Positions 1 through 7,807 of a stretch of DNA of 9,162 nt are shown piece after piece. Below the pieces are notes generated by a model that did no database searches, was not told where the DNA came from, and saw only the letters and a list, made by a program, of their open reading frames with translations. Made by a program: the position numbers and the translations under genes. Numbering within the stretch: the stretch's first letter is position 1; the number at the start of each line of letters is the position of its first letter. The DNA comes from Acidimicrobiaceae bacterium (GTDB lineage: Bacteria; Actinomycetota; Acidimicrobiia; Acidimicrobiales; Palsa-688): NCBI GenBank assembly GCA_003156795.1, contig PMHU01000012.1:13566-22727 (forward strand). Reading direction: 5' to 3'.

Positions 1-519
1 TCGACAGGGCGACCCGTTGAGTCGGGCTCCCCACCCTCGGACGGCAGCCCAGGTCTCGTCACGCGACGGGTGGGTGACCACCCCCACCACAGGCGAGCCG
101 TCGATCTCGGCAGCCACCGATACCGAGAACTGCGGTATCCCGAACAAGAAGTTGGTGGTGCCGTCCAACGGGTCGACGACCCATCGCACGCCCGTTGTGC
201 CGTCCCTTGCCGTCCCCTCCTCGCCGAGCACCCCGTCGTGCGGGCGCAATTCGCTGAGCACCCGGCTGACGGCTGCTTCGGCCTCCCGATCGACGTCGGA
301 GACCATGTCGGTCGCCGACGACTTGGTTTCGACTCCGGCCGGTGCTCGGGTCGCCCCCAGGGCCAGGACGGCCGCGGCGGCCCGGGCCGCGGCCAGCGCC
401 ACGGTTGCGAGGTCGACGAGCAGGGGGTCCGAGCCGGCGGGAGGCGCTCCGAACGCATCCCCCACATCCAGGACAGGTCCGTAGGTCGTCGGCGTTCCTA
501 ACGGATCGTCAAGAGTCAT
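1..519 (-). CDS. Inositol monophosphatase family protein, C-terminal part cut off by window edge
   Basis: This is a Mg2+-dependent sugar/inositol phosphate phosphatase of the IMPase family (inositol-1-phosphatase, SuhB, HisN-like or CysQ-like). The first 173 residues are present, with no stop before base 1. The metal-site motifs are clear: ETKSSATDMVSDVD (residues 64-77), GEEG (99-102, the metal-binding Glu pair) and WVVDPLDGTTNF (113-124, with D116 and D119 as metal ligands). The second metal-binding Asp motif, expected near the C-terminus, lies outside the window. The ATG at 519 is the first start in an open frame. It leaves a nonconserved leader of about 30 residues before the family core, so a GTG at codon 19 is an alternative start. 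The gene is divergent from the threonine aldolase gene across only 27 bp. The family call is firm; the exact substrate (inositol phosphate, histidinol phosphate, PAP or fructose bisphosphate) cannot be decided from this half. Confidence 0.9.
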   Translation of the reverse strand, partial: MTLDDPLGTPTTYGPVLDVGDAFGAPPAGSDPLLVDLATVALAAARAAAAVLALGATRAPAGVETKSSATDMVSDVDREAEAAVSRVLSELRPHDGVLGEEGTARDGTTGVRWVVDPLDGTTNFLFGIPQFSVSVAAEIDGSPVVGVVTHPSRDETWAAVRGWGARLNGSPCR

Positions 520-524
520 CCGCC

Positions 525-540
525 AGTTGTAGCGTACGGT
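525..540. promoter_or_regulatory. Overlapping divergent -10-like elements
   Basis: On the + strand TACGGT (535-540) fits the TANNNT -10 pattern and is followed by exactly 6 nt and the GTG start at 547. On the - strand TACAAC (531-526) lies 6 nt before the ATG at 519, and TACGCT (536-531) lies 11 nt before it. The whole gap is 27 bp, so promoter elements for both genes must overlap here or extend into the coding regions. No -35 hexamer is obvious. The assignment rests on pattern and spacing only. Confidence 0.45.
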
Positions 541-546
541 GGCGGG

Positions 547-1563
<1,017 letters not shown>

Positions 1564-1565
1564 CC

Positions 1566-1571
1566 TAGGGT
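1566..1571 (+). promoter_or_regulatory. Putative -10 element of a leaderless transcript (TAGGGT)
   Basis: TAGGGT starts 2 nt after the threonine aldolase stop codon and ends 6 nt before the GTG of the deacetylase gene. A transcript starting 6-7 nt after a -10 would begin at or next to that GTG. The gap holds no purine-rich Shine-Dalgarno sequence at normal spacing. No -35 was recognised; it would lie inside the upstream gene. Confidence 0.4.
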
Positions 1572-1577
1572 GGGCCG

Positions 1578-2285
1578 GTGGCCGAGCTCCTGACCGACGC
1601 CCCGGCCTCGGTGCTGGCGATCTACGCCCACCCCGATGACCCCGACGTCGCCGCAGGAGGCACGCTGGCCCGCTGGGCGGCCGCGGGATCGAAGTTGGAC
1701 GTCTGCATATGCGCGGACGGCGACAAGGGATCCCTGGACCCGGAGACACGCCCCGAGGACCTGGTGACGCTACGCCGCCGCGAGACCTCCGCTGCGGGGA
1801 CCCTGCTCGGAGTCAGCCGGCATCACTGGCTTGGGTACGGCGACGGCGAGCTCGAGGACGGGCCCGACCTTCGGGCCAAGCTGGTGGCGCTGGTGCGGCG
1901 GGTGAAGCCCGAGGCCGTGGTCGCCGCGGACCCGACGGCGGTGTACTTCGGTCAGCGCTACATCAACCACCGGGACCATCGGGCAACCGGGTGGGCGACC
2001 CTCGACGCGGTTTCCCCGGCCGCGGCCAACCCGCACTATTTCCCTGACGAGGGGCGGGCCCACCGGGTCAAGGTTCTGTATCTGTCGGGGACGCTGGAGC
2101 CCGACGTTTGGGTCGACATCTCCGACACCATCGACGTCAAGGCGGCTGCCATCGCGTGCCACACCAGCCAGGTGGGCGATACCGGAGAGTGGCTGCGGGG
2201 CGCCGTTCGCCAGCGGGCCGAGGAAGCCGGTCAGGAGGCGTCGGTGCGCTTTGCCGAGGGTTTCCGCCGCATCGAGCTGCCCTGA
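1578..2285 (+). CDS. PIG-L/LmbE-family zinc-dependent N-deacetylase
   Basis: The 235-residue protein belongs to the LmbE / GlcNAc-PI de-N-acetylase family, which in actinobacteria includes MshB (mycothiol biosynthesis) and Mca (mycothiol S-conjugate amidase). The zinc motif AHPDD is at 17-21: H18 is a metal ligand and D21 aligns with the catalytic or ligand Asp. The distal motif NHRDHR (130-135) supplies H134, the third metal ligand. RRRETSAAGTLLGV (66-79) is the typical family helix that precedes the LGYGDGEL loop (85-92). The Glu that often follows AHPDD is Pro22 here. The length is shorter than typical MshB or Mca (about 290-300), so a mycothiol role is not assured; general amidase or carbohydrate deacetylase activity is the safe call. 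The GTG start sits 14 bp after the aldolase stop. No signal peptide is visible, so the protein is probably cytoplasmic. Confidence 0.88.
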   Translation: MAELLTDAPASVLAIYAHPDDPDVAAGGTLARWAAAGSKLDVCICADGDKGSLDPETRPEDLVTLRRRETSAAGTLLGVSRHHWLGYGDGELEDGPDLRAKLVALVRRVKPEAVVAADPTAVYFGQRYINHRDHRATGWATLDAVSPAAANPHYFPDEGRAHRVKVLYLSGTLEPDVWVDISDTIDVKAAAIACHTSQVGDTGEWLRGAVRQRAEEAGQEASVRFAEGFRRIELP

Positions 2286-2337
2286 GGGCTCACCCGGACC
2301 AGTCGTTGTCGGCCGCGAGACGGTCGCACCCCTCTGG

Positions 2338-2343
2338 CAGACT
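2338..2343 (+). promoter_or_regulatory. Possible -10 element before dinB (CAGACT)
   Basis: CAGACT lies exactly 6 nt before the dinB GTG at 2350, the same spacing as in the two preceding genes, but lacks the leading T of TANNNT. The 64-bp gap shows no clear LexA/SOS palindrome. This is a weak call made mainly by analogy with the neighbouring starts. Confidence 0.25.
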
Positions 2344-2349
2344 CACGGT

Positions 2350-3666
2350 GTGGGTCAGGAGTCTGAGGCGAGGACCATCCTCCACGTCGACATGGACGCG
2401 TTCTACGCCACAGTCGAAGCCCTCGACGACCCGACCCTGGCCGGCCGGCCGCTGATCGTCGGCGGGACAGGCGCCCGCGGCGTCGTGGCGTCGTGCAGCT
2501 ACGAAGCCCGGGCCTACGGCATCCGGTCGGCCATGCCCACCGGCCGGGCTCGTCGACTGTGCCCGCAAGCGGTGTTCGTCGACGGGCGCCACGATCGCTA
2601 CATGGAGGTGAGCCGCCAGATCCACGCTGTGTTCGACCTCTATACACCCTTCGTGGAGGGGATTTCTTTGGACGAGGCTTTCCTCGACGTGACGGGGTCG
2701 ATCCGTTTATTGGGCCCGGCGCCTCACATAGCCGCAGACATCAGGGGCCGGATCAAGAGCGAGCTCGGGCTCGGCTGCTCTGTCGGGGTGGCTCCGGTGA
2801 AGTTCCTGGCCAAGCTGGCTTCGGAAGCAGCCAAGCCGCAGGCCGACCTCCAAGGCACCATCGCAGGGAAGGGTGTGGTCGTGATCGAGAGGGGAGAGGA
2901 GCTCGAGTTTCTGCACCCTCTCGCCATCGAGGCCCTGTGGGGAGTCGGCCCCGCCACCGCGACCCGACTTCGACGACTCGGCGTCACCACTGTCGGCGAG
3001 CTGGCCCGGGTACCGTCAGATGCCCTCGAGAGTGCCATCGGCCGCGCCAACGGCGCCCATCTGGCCCGCCTATCGTGCGGGGTCGACGACCGTGGCGTCG
3101 AGCCTGATCGTGAGGTCAAGTCGGTCAGCCACGAGGAGACCTACGCGGTCGACCGCTACGAGCTGGACGAACTCCACGTCGAGGTCGTTCGCATGGCCGA
3201 CTCTGTGGCGACCAGGATGCGAAAGGCCGGACTGCTGGGGCGCACCGTGACCCTCAAGATCCGCTACGGGGACTTCTCGACCATCACCCGATCGCGGACC
3301 GGCCCGGCGGGGCTGGCGGAAGGGCCGGCCATCACCGCCCTGGCCTTGCTGCTGCTCCAGGAAGTAGATCTGAGCCCGGGCGTCCGCTTGCTCGGTGTCG
3401 GGGTTTCCAACCTGACCCCCGCCGGCCGCGGCCCTGGCGAGCAGATGACCTTCGACTTCGACGGCCCGGACGCTCCACCAGGCGGCGAAGGCCGCGGCCG
3501 CCAGGGGGGTGCCGGGTTGGTAGATGCCGCCGCCGCGGTGGACGCCATTCGGGAGCGCTTCGGCTCGGGCTCGGTTGGTCCGGCCGCGCTGCTGGGATCC
3601 GGCGGCTTGCGGGTCAAGCGGCCCGGTGACACCCAGTGGGGTCCGCCGGCGAATCCAGACGGGTAG
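2350..3666 (+). CDS. dinB: DNA polymerase IV (Y-family translesion polymerase)
   Basis: This is an error-prone lesion-bypass polymerase of 438 residues. Catalytic carboxylates are D14 in HVDMDAFYATVE (12-23) and D108/E109 in GISLDEAFLDVTG (104-116). Y19 is at the steric-gate position that excludes ribonucleotides. SCSYEARAYGIRSAMP (48-63) and LGCSVGVAPVKFLAKLASEAAKP (141-163, fingers and palm) are typical. The thumb helix-hairpin-helix contains WGVGPATATRLRRLG (197-211). The little finger starts near VSHEETY (259-265). QMTFDF (365-370) resembles a beta-clamp-binding motif. It is followed by a Gly-rich linker and a conserved-looking segment, VDAIRERFG (397-405), so the clamp motif is not at the extreme C-terminus. 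An in-frame TTG at 2251 would overlap the upstream gene and add 33 nonconserved residues, so GTG 2350 is preferred. No accessory imuA/imuB or SOS box is visible nearby. Confidence 0.95.
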   Translation: MGQESEARTILHVDMDAFYATVEALDDPTLAGRPLIVGGTGARGVVASCSYEARAYGIRSAMPTGRARRLCPQAVFVDGRHDRYMEVSRQIHAVFDLYTPFVEGISLDEAFLDVTGSIRLLGPAPHIAADIRGRIKSELGLGCSVGVAPVKFLAKLASEAAKPQADLQGTIAGKGVVVIERGEELEFLHPLAIEALWGVGPATATRLRRLGVTTVGELARVPSDALESAIGRANGAHLARLSCGVDDRGVEPDREVKSVSHEETYAVDRYELDELHVEVVRMADSVATRMRKAGLLGRTVTLKIRYGDFSTITRSRTGPAGLAEGPAITALALLLLQEVDLSPGVRLLGVGVSNLTPAGRGPGEQMTFDFDGPDAPPGGEGRGRQGGAGLVDAAAAVDAIRERFGSGSVGPAALLGSGGLRVKRPGDTQWGPPANPDG

Positions 3667-3667
3667 G

Positions 3668-3729
3668 AGGGGCCAAGCGGCTCAACCTGCGTCCCAAGCG
3701 CCGTTCTGCGAACAGGTTGCGCCCCTTTC
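3668..3729 (+). terminator. Possible dinB terminator (nested stem-loop)
   Basis: Beginning two bases after the dinB TAG, AGGGGC (3668-3673) can pair with GCCCCT (3721-3726), and CAACCTG (3683-3689) with CAGGTTG (3713-3719). A smaller GTTC/GAAC hairpin (3703-3713) lies inside and shares one base with the second stem. A short run, TTTCC, follows. The stem is interrupted by a 9-nt bulge and the T-run is poor, so this is at best an imperfect intrinsic terminator. No folding calculation was done. Confidence 0.35.
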
Positions 3730-3839
3730 CTAGTCCTCCCTGGTCGTCCGAGCTGACCCGATTCGACCTCGGTCCGGGCTGGTGAACCACAGCTGCGAAC
3801 CGATGGACGTTCTTGGACCTATAGAGGGGCGCGTTGCTG

Positions 3840-3845
3840 TAGGTT
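3840..3845 (+). promoter_or_regulatory. Possible -10 element for the DUF3040 gene (TAGGTT)
   Basis: TAGGTT fits the TANNNT pattern and would start a transcript near 3852, giving a leader of about 29 nt that includes the strong ribosome-binding site. TTGGAC (3813-3818) resembles a -35, but the 21-nt spacer is too long, so only the -10 is proposed. The rest of the 3667-3880 spacer shows no gene that I can support. Confidence 0.3.
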
Positions 3846-3868
3846 GCGCTCCAGCGCGAAGATGCGGT

Positions 3869-3874
3869 GGAGGG
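3869..3874 (+). promoter_or_regulatory. Shine-Dalgarno site that fixes the TTG start of the DUF3040 gene
   Basis: GGAGGG is placed 6 nt before TTG 3881. It selects this codon over the upstream in-frame start at 3782. The residues encoded between 3782 and 3881 do not look like the family. The neighbouring genes to the left lack such a site, so this gene uses a different initiation mode. Confidence 0.8.
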
Positions 3875-3880
3875 TCTGAA

Positions 3881-4258
3881 TTGCCGCTAAACGAAAACGA
3901 ACAACGCATCCTTCATGAGATCGAGAAGCGCTTCCACGCGGAAGACCCGGAATCGGCGCGCCGCCTCGGCTCCACCACCCTGCCCGGCTACCTGGCCCGC
4001 AACTGCAGGCGGGCGGCCCTCGGCTTCATCGTCGGCCTGGTGATCCTGCTGGTCGCGTTCGCTTCGAGCTGGATACTCGGAGTGTTTGGGTTCTTGGTGA
4101 TGGTGGTCAGCACCGTCGTGCTGATCCACAACCTGCACCGGATGGGTCGCTTCGGGATACAGCAAATCCATTCGTCGACGAACCATCAGCGCTTCGGCGA
4201 AGCCCTCGACGACGCCGCCCGACGGTTCCGCCGGCGCTTTGGGAGCGACGGGGAGTAA
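3881..4258 (+). CDS. DUF3040 family small membrane protein
   Basis: The 125-residue protein starts MPLNENEQRILHEIEKRFHA, the typical opening of actinobacterial DUF3040 proteins, with an acidic amphipathic helix and the ADP/EDP-type turn (EDPESA, 21-26). Two hydrophobic segments follow, at about 46-63 and 65-85, probably a membrane hairpin. The C-terminal region (100-125) is charged and Arg-rich (RRFRRRFG, 114-121). The family's function is unknown. DUF3040 genes are often found close to the mraZ/division-wall region and to dinB in actinobacteria; here dinB is immediately upstream, but no mraZ is in the window. The TTG start is supported by a strong Shine-Dalgarno site. The gene converges on the transglutaminase-associated tail with only 4 bp between stops. 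Confidence 0.85.
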   Translation: MPLNENEQRILHEIEKRFHAEDPESARRLGSTTLPGYLARNCRRAALGFIVGLVILLVAFASSWILGVFGFLVMVVSTVVLIHNLHRMGRFGIQQIHSSTNHQRFGEALDDAARRFRRRFGSDGE

Positions 4259-4262
4259 GGCG

Positions 4263-4616
4263 CTACCCGGACTGGTTGCCCAGACCGGCCTCGGATGCTC
4301 GGCGGCCCGGCCTGGGCAGGAAGGCCCAGGCTAGGAGCTGGCGGGCCGTGGCCGACCTGAACAGCCGCTGACGGATCTCGGTCGTGACCAAGGCCGCCTC
4401 CCGGGGCCGGTTTGGGGGCATCGTCGCCGCGAAGGCGGCTTCGCGCGCCAGGCCGGCCATGCGGACCACGCCTCCGGCCAGCCACGGCGAAGGCTCGTGA
4501 AGCTGGTGGCCGATGCGGTTGGCGGCCCGGCGGGCGAACTCATCGTCGGTCTCGCTCGGCCGCCGAGCGACGCCCCACCAGGCGAGCAGCTCGGGGGGCC
4601 GGGGAGCAGACCCTCC
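4263..4616 (-). pseudogene. Detached DUF4129-like tail of the transglutaminase gene (in frame, after a TGA)
   Basis: The frame stays open for 117 codons directly after the transglutaminase TGA (4619-4617) and ends at TAG (4265-4263). From about codon 9 it looks like real protein: PPELLAWWGVARRPSETDDE (8-27) and EFARRAANRIGH (27-38) resemble the DUF4129 domain, which normally forms the cytoplasmic C-terminus of actinobacterial TgpA-like proteins. A helical segment, GLAREAAFA (55-63), and an Arg-rich end follow. G/C-ending codons dominate, as in the neighbours. The first ATG/GTG/TTG in frame is the GTG at codon 50 (4469), inside the apparent domain, so a normal separate gene would lose its best-conserved part. 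The simplest reading is that the full gene ran from 6668 to 4263 and was split by a nonsense mutation or sequence error. Other possibilities are a CTG start near 4589 or readthrough. The DUF4129 call is from pattern memory. Confidence 0.6.
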
Positions 4617-6668
4617 TCAGGCGCCTGGCCCGCCGCCGCCCTGGCCGGCGCGGATTCGCCGGAATCTCCATCGCAGCCTTCGCCCGGCCGCGTTGAGCAC
4701 TATCCAAGCTGGGATCGCTAGTACCACCAACAGGACGGGCGACCAAGGCTGGTTGTGCCCGTTGGACGACGACCCGCTCGACGACCCCGCTCTGGTGGTA
4801 GGTGGCGTTCGCTGGGCCTGGTTGAGGGCCCCCTTTTTGTCCAGGCCTTTCGGCGCGAGGGGTGAACTATCCGGCGCACTGTTGGGGCTGCCATTGCTCG
4901 TGCCCGAGGTGGGTAGGTAGCTGCCCGCGCCCGGGTCGATGAAGTTTGGTGTCGGCTCGAACGGTAGCCATCCGAACTGGGGTCCGAAGTACACTTCGGG
5001 CCAGGTGTGGGCGTCGGCGTCGAGTACTTGGTAGCTGTCGCCGCCCAGGCTCCTGCCGGTGGCGAAGCCGACAGCCAGGCGGGTGGGGAGCCCAGCGGCC
5101 CGGGCCAGCACGGCGTAGGCCCCGGCGAACTGCTGGCAGTAGCCGGAGTGGGTCGTGAACAGAAACGTGTCCAGTGCGTCGGTACCGGTCCCGTCGGACA
5201 CCGGGTTGAGGCTGTAGACGAAGGGCGCTGATCGGAAGTAATTCTGCAAAGCGACGGCCTTGTCGTATTCGGTCGTCTTCCCGGCCGTGATCGTCTTGGC
5301 CAACGCGATCACCAGGGGTGATACGGAGCTGGGCAGCTCGAGGTCGCTTTTCAAGGAGGCGAGAGAGTTGAGGGGCGGGGCGGCTTCGAGGTCGGCCGGG
5401 TCGAGCGTGGAAAGATATTGGTACGACGTGACCGTGTAGTCGAGTCCATTGGACGTTTGGGAGGCCGTGATGAGGCTTCCCGTACTGGGGTCGTAGGACA
5501 CTCCTCGGACCCCCTGTACCGACACCGGGTTGAAAGCGTCGGGCAGCCACACCGAGTCGAGGTTTTCGATTTGGAACACCTGCTTGACGGTCCGCGTCGC
5601 CGCAGGTATCTCGCCGATGCCCGGCAGGCGCGCGCCGAAGCTGCGGTAGGAGCCGGTCGAGGTCCAGGTTTCGCCGTTGAATGTATCGAGCGAGGTCAGG
5701 CGCCAATACGATGGGACCGGGCTTTCGACGGTGAAAACGGGCGTCTGCGTCAAGTCGATCAAGCGGGTCCGGAGATCCACCACAGGGTTGGCGACGATGC
5801 GCGGCCCCGTCGTACCGGGGCCGGCGCCAGATCTCCAACCGAACAGGCCGACTCCATCGACGCTGGCCAGCAGAGGGGTGACCAGCAGCGCAGTCAGTAG
5901 GGCCAACCCGCCCGTCAGGCCGCCGGCCCGAGTCGCCCACGCCGCCACGCCGACTCGGCGTCCGGCGAACCACACCCGCTCCGTTCCGCCGCCCGCGGCC
6001 CGGTGGGCCAGCATGAACACGACCAGCGCCGTCACTTCGATGGCCACGGCCCATTGGCGCCCGCTGCCCTGGCCCGTGGTGCAGCAGACGATGAATAGGG
6101 CGAACGCCGGAGCGGCGCCTAGCAGCACCGACTTCCACCTGAACGCGATCCAGTCCCCGAGGAAGGCGACCGCGGCCGTCCCGAGGGTCGCCAGCAACCG
6201 GAAGCCCTCTGTGGGCACCACTGGAGCAATGGCGGTGGCGAAGTCCTCGTGCGCCTGGCGCAGATCGGACGTGAACTGCGTGAACGTGTGTGAGTCGGGA
6301 ATCCCATAGTGCGTGTAGGGGCCGAGGATCGTCCACGCCGTGATCAGCCACACGGCCGCCAGGCCGACGACCAACGCGACGGGCTGCGGTACCCGCCACC
6401 TCCGGGCGGCCGAGCACACGGTGTGCACGGTGATGGCCGCTAGGAGCACGGGTCCGAGCCAGCTATGGCCGGTGAAAACCCTCTCGAGCCCGGAAGCCGA
6501 AGCGAGCGTTAGAAGCCCGAGTGCGAAGGTGGCGGCGGCGTTGTAGTGCGCAGTGCCAGCGCGACGCGGCCGAAGCGGCCGCATGGCCGCCAAGTGTGGG
6601 TTCGGGCCCGCCCGGCGCCCGGCGCTTCCTGCGGCGTCCTTGACAGTCAGCACTGGTGAGCGTCCCAT
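4617..6668 (-). CDS. TgpA-like membrane transglutaminase (DUF3488 plus transglutaminase core)
   Basis: The protein has 683 residues. Seven hydrophobic segments (about 43-60, 71-86, 96-115, 157-174, 180-197, 205-222, 248-270) form the TgpA N-terminal membrane domain. A large extracytoplasmic region follows, carrying a transglutaminase-like papain fold: C511 in HSGYCQQFAGAYAVLARAAG (507-526), H554 in DADAHTWPEVYFG (550-562) and FEPTP (570-574), where the third triad position is Glu rather than the textbook Asp. A Ser/Pro/Gly-rich linker (575-640), a last membrane helix (642-661) and a basic stop-transfer segment end the reading. The enzyme probably acts on cell-surface peptide or protein substrates; TgpA of Pseudomonas is a periplasmic-facing transglutaminase. 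It is third in the MoxR-DUF58-transglutaminase operon, overlapping the DUF58 end by 22 nt. GTG 6653 is an alternative start. The usual C-terminal DUF4129 domain seems cut off by the TGA. Confidence 0.88.
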   Translation of the reverse strand: MGRSPVLTVKDAAGSAGRRAGPNPHLAAMRPLRPRRAGTAHYNAAATFALGLLTLASASGLERVFTGHSWLGPVLLAAITVHTVCSAARRWRVPQPVALVVGLAAVWLITAWTILGPYTHYGIPDSHTFTQFTSDLRQAHEDFATAIAPVVPTEGFRLLATLGTAAVAFLGDWIAFRWKSVLLGAAPAFALFIVCCTTGQGSGRQWAVAIEVTALVVFMLAHRAAGGGTERVWFAGRRVGVAAWATRAGGLTGGLALLTALLVTPLLASVDGVGLFGWRSGAGPGTTGPRIVANPVVDLRTRLIDLTQTPVFTVESPVPSYWRLTSLDTFNGETWTSTGSYRSFGARLPGIGEIPAATRTVKQVFQIENLDSVWLPDAFNPVSVQGVRGVSYDPSTGSLITASQTSNGLDYTVTSYQYLSTLDPADLEAAPPLNSLASLKSDLELPSSVSPLVIALAKTITAGKTTEYDKAVALQNYFRSAPFVYSLNPVSDGTGTDALDTFLFTTHSGYCQQFAGAYAVLARAAGLPTRLAVGFATGRSLGGDSYQVLDADAHTWPEVYFGPQFGWLPFEPTPNFIDPGAGSYLPTSGTSNGSPNSAPDSSPLAPKGLDKKGALNQAQRTPPTTRAGSSSGSSSNGHNQPWSPVLLVVLAIPAWIVLNAAGRRLRWRFRRIRAGQGGGGPGA

Positions 6669-7807
6669 GCGGCGCGAAATGAAGTGCCCGGGCGGATCCG
6701 TATGTAGCGGCCGTTCGACGGCACGCGGTAGCCGTCTCGGGCGGCCTTGCGCTCGAACACCACGGCGGTCGCGTTGCGAAGCTGTCCCAACCGGCAGGCC
6801 GACGCCAGGTCCGCGTCGGAGGTGGCATCGGTCGTGATCACTATCAGCGGATCGGACGTGCGCAGGGCCAGCAAGCCCTCGGTCAAAGAGGTCCCCTGAT
6901 GGGTGTTCGCCCCGGCCAGAGAGTCCAGGATGGCAGCCCGGTGGGCGGCCGTGGTCCCGAAGTCTGTGTCGAGCCCGCCGGTCGTGACCACCCGAATGTG
7001 GAGGCCGGCCCGCAGCGCGGCGGCGGCCACGCTCGCGCCCGCGGACAGCGCCGGCTCTAAGGTCTCGCTGTCGTGCACGGCCGATCGAAGATCGATGGCG
7101 ATGGTGGCCCGGCCCCTCCACAAGCTCTCGGCCTGGCGGATGACGAGGTTGTCGACGCGCGCGGTCGAAGGCCAGTGGACCATCCTCAAGTCGTCACCCG
7201 GCTCGTATTCCCGCAGCCCGTAGAACTCATCGCCGCTGCGCCCCAGGACGGGCAAGTGCATGTCGCGGTCGTTGTGCGCCGACACGGAACGGGACGAGAT
7301 CTTGTCGACCCGCGGGTGAACCGTGAGCGACGCGTCTGGTGTCGCGCACCGCAGGACCCGGGCCAGGCCGAACGGGTCGGTCACTTCGAGCTCCAGCGGG
7401 CCCAGTCTGAAAATCCCCCGATTCGATGTCGGTAGCCGATAGGAGGCGGTCCGCTCTCCGCCAGGCGCAAGGGGAGCTATCGAGAACCTGGCCCATCGCT
7501 TCCCCTCGTCGAAGGGGTCGCTGGCCATGATGACCGGCGACCGCCGTCGGCTGTGGTTGACCACGTTCAGCGCCACCCTCGCTTCGACACCGGCCGGGAC
7601 GCGAACGGGCTGGATGTGACGCGACACCCTAAGGTCCCAGTTTTGCCCGCTGACCCATACCCGAGCCGCCAGAACTAGGACGACTGCGGCCGCCCCGATG
7701 GGGTATAGCTCCTGAATTCCGAACAGAATCGCCGACACGCCCATCGCACCGGCAAGTGCGAGCATCCCAAACCCCTTTCGGGTCAGGCCCGCACCGCCGG
7801 GGTTCAT
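6647..7807 (-). CDS. DUF58 domain protein (vWA-like partner of MoxR)
   Basis: The protein has 386 residues. Two N-terminal membrane segments (about 14-30 and 34-52) are followed by a beta-rich region (60-165) and then the DUF58 signature EFYGLREYEPGDDLRMVHW (194-212). A von Willebrand A-like segment begins at IAIDLR (237-242), where D239 sits at the expected metal-site position. The ATG at 7807 overlaps the moxR stop as TGATG, a sign of translational coupling; a GTG immediately before it (7810) is the less likely start. Proteins of this type are membrane-anchored partners of MoxR ATPases and are often encoded beside transglutaminase-like genes, exactly as here. The molecular function is not established: assembly, folding or cell-envelope maturation are the usual suggestions. 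Confidence 0.92.
   Translation of the reverse strand: MNPGGAGLTRKGFGMLALAGAMGVSAILFGIQELYPIGAAAVVLVLAARVWVSGQNWDLRVSRHIQPVRVPAGVEARVALNVVNHSRRRSPVIMASDPFDEGKRWARFSIAPLAPGGERTASYRLPTSNRGIFRLGPLELEVTDPFGLARVLRCATPDASLTVHPRVDKISSRSVSAHNDRDMHLPVLGRSGDEFYGLREYEPGDDLRMVHWPSTARVDNLVIRQAESLWRGRATIAIDLRSAVHDSETLEPALSAGASVAAAALRAGLHIRVVTTGGLDTDFGTTAAHRAAILDSLAGANTHQGTSLTEGLLALRTSDPLIVITTDATSDADLASACRLGQLRNATAVVFERKAARDGYRVPSNGRYIRIRPGTSFRAAWDAHQC

Noticed and set aside
2251..2349. Upstream TTG start for dinB adding 33 residues
   Set aside because: It overlaps the deacetylase gene by 35 bp and encodes nonconserved sequence. Pol IV begins just before HVDMDAF, which fits GTG 2350.
2286..2349. LexA/SOS box upstream of dinB
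   Set aside because: No actinobacterial SOS palindrome (GAAC-N4-GTTC type) is visible in the gap. GTTCTGCGAAC at 3703-3713 is downstream of dinB and has the wrong arrangement.
4617..4619. Selenocysteine or reassigned UGA at the transglutaminase TGA
   Set aside because: Other genes here end with TGA, no selenoprotein family fits this linker position, and no selenocysteine-insertion hairpin was recognised. A nonsense mutation or sequence error is simpler.
4867..6417. Minus-strand open frame of 516 codons inside the transglutaminase gene
   Set aside because: It is in a different frame from the clear membrane/transglutaminase protein and has shadow-type Arg/Pro/Gly composition.
6669..7121. Upstream in-frame extension of the transglutaminase by 151 codons
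   Set aside because: It lies wholly inside the DUF58 coding region and has shadow-like composition. The real start is at 6668 or 6653.
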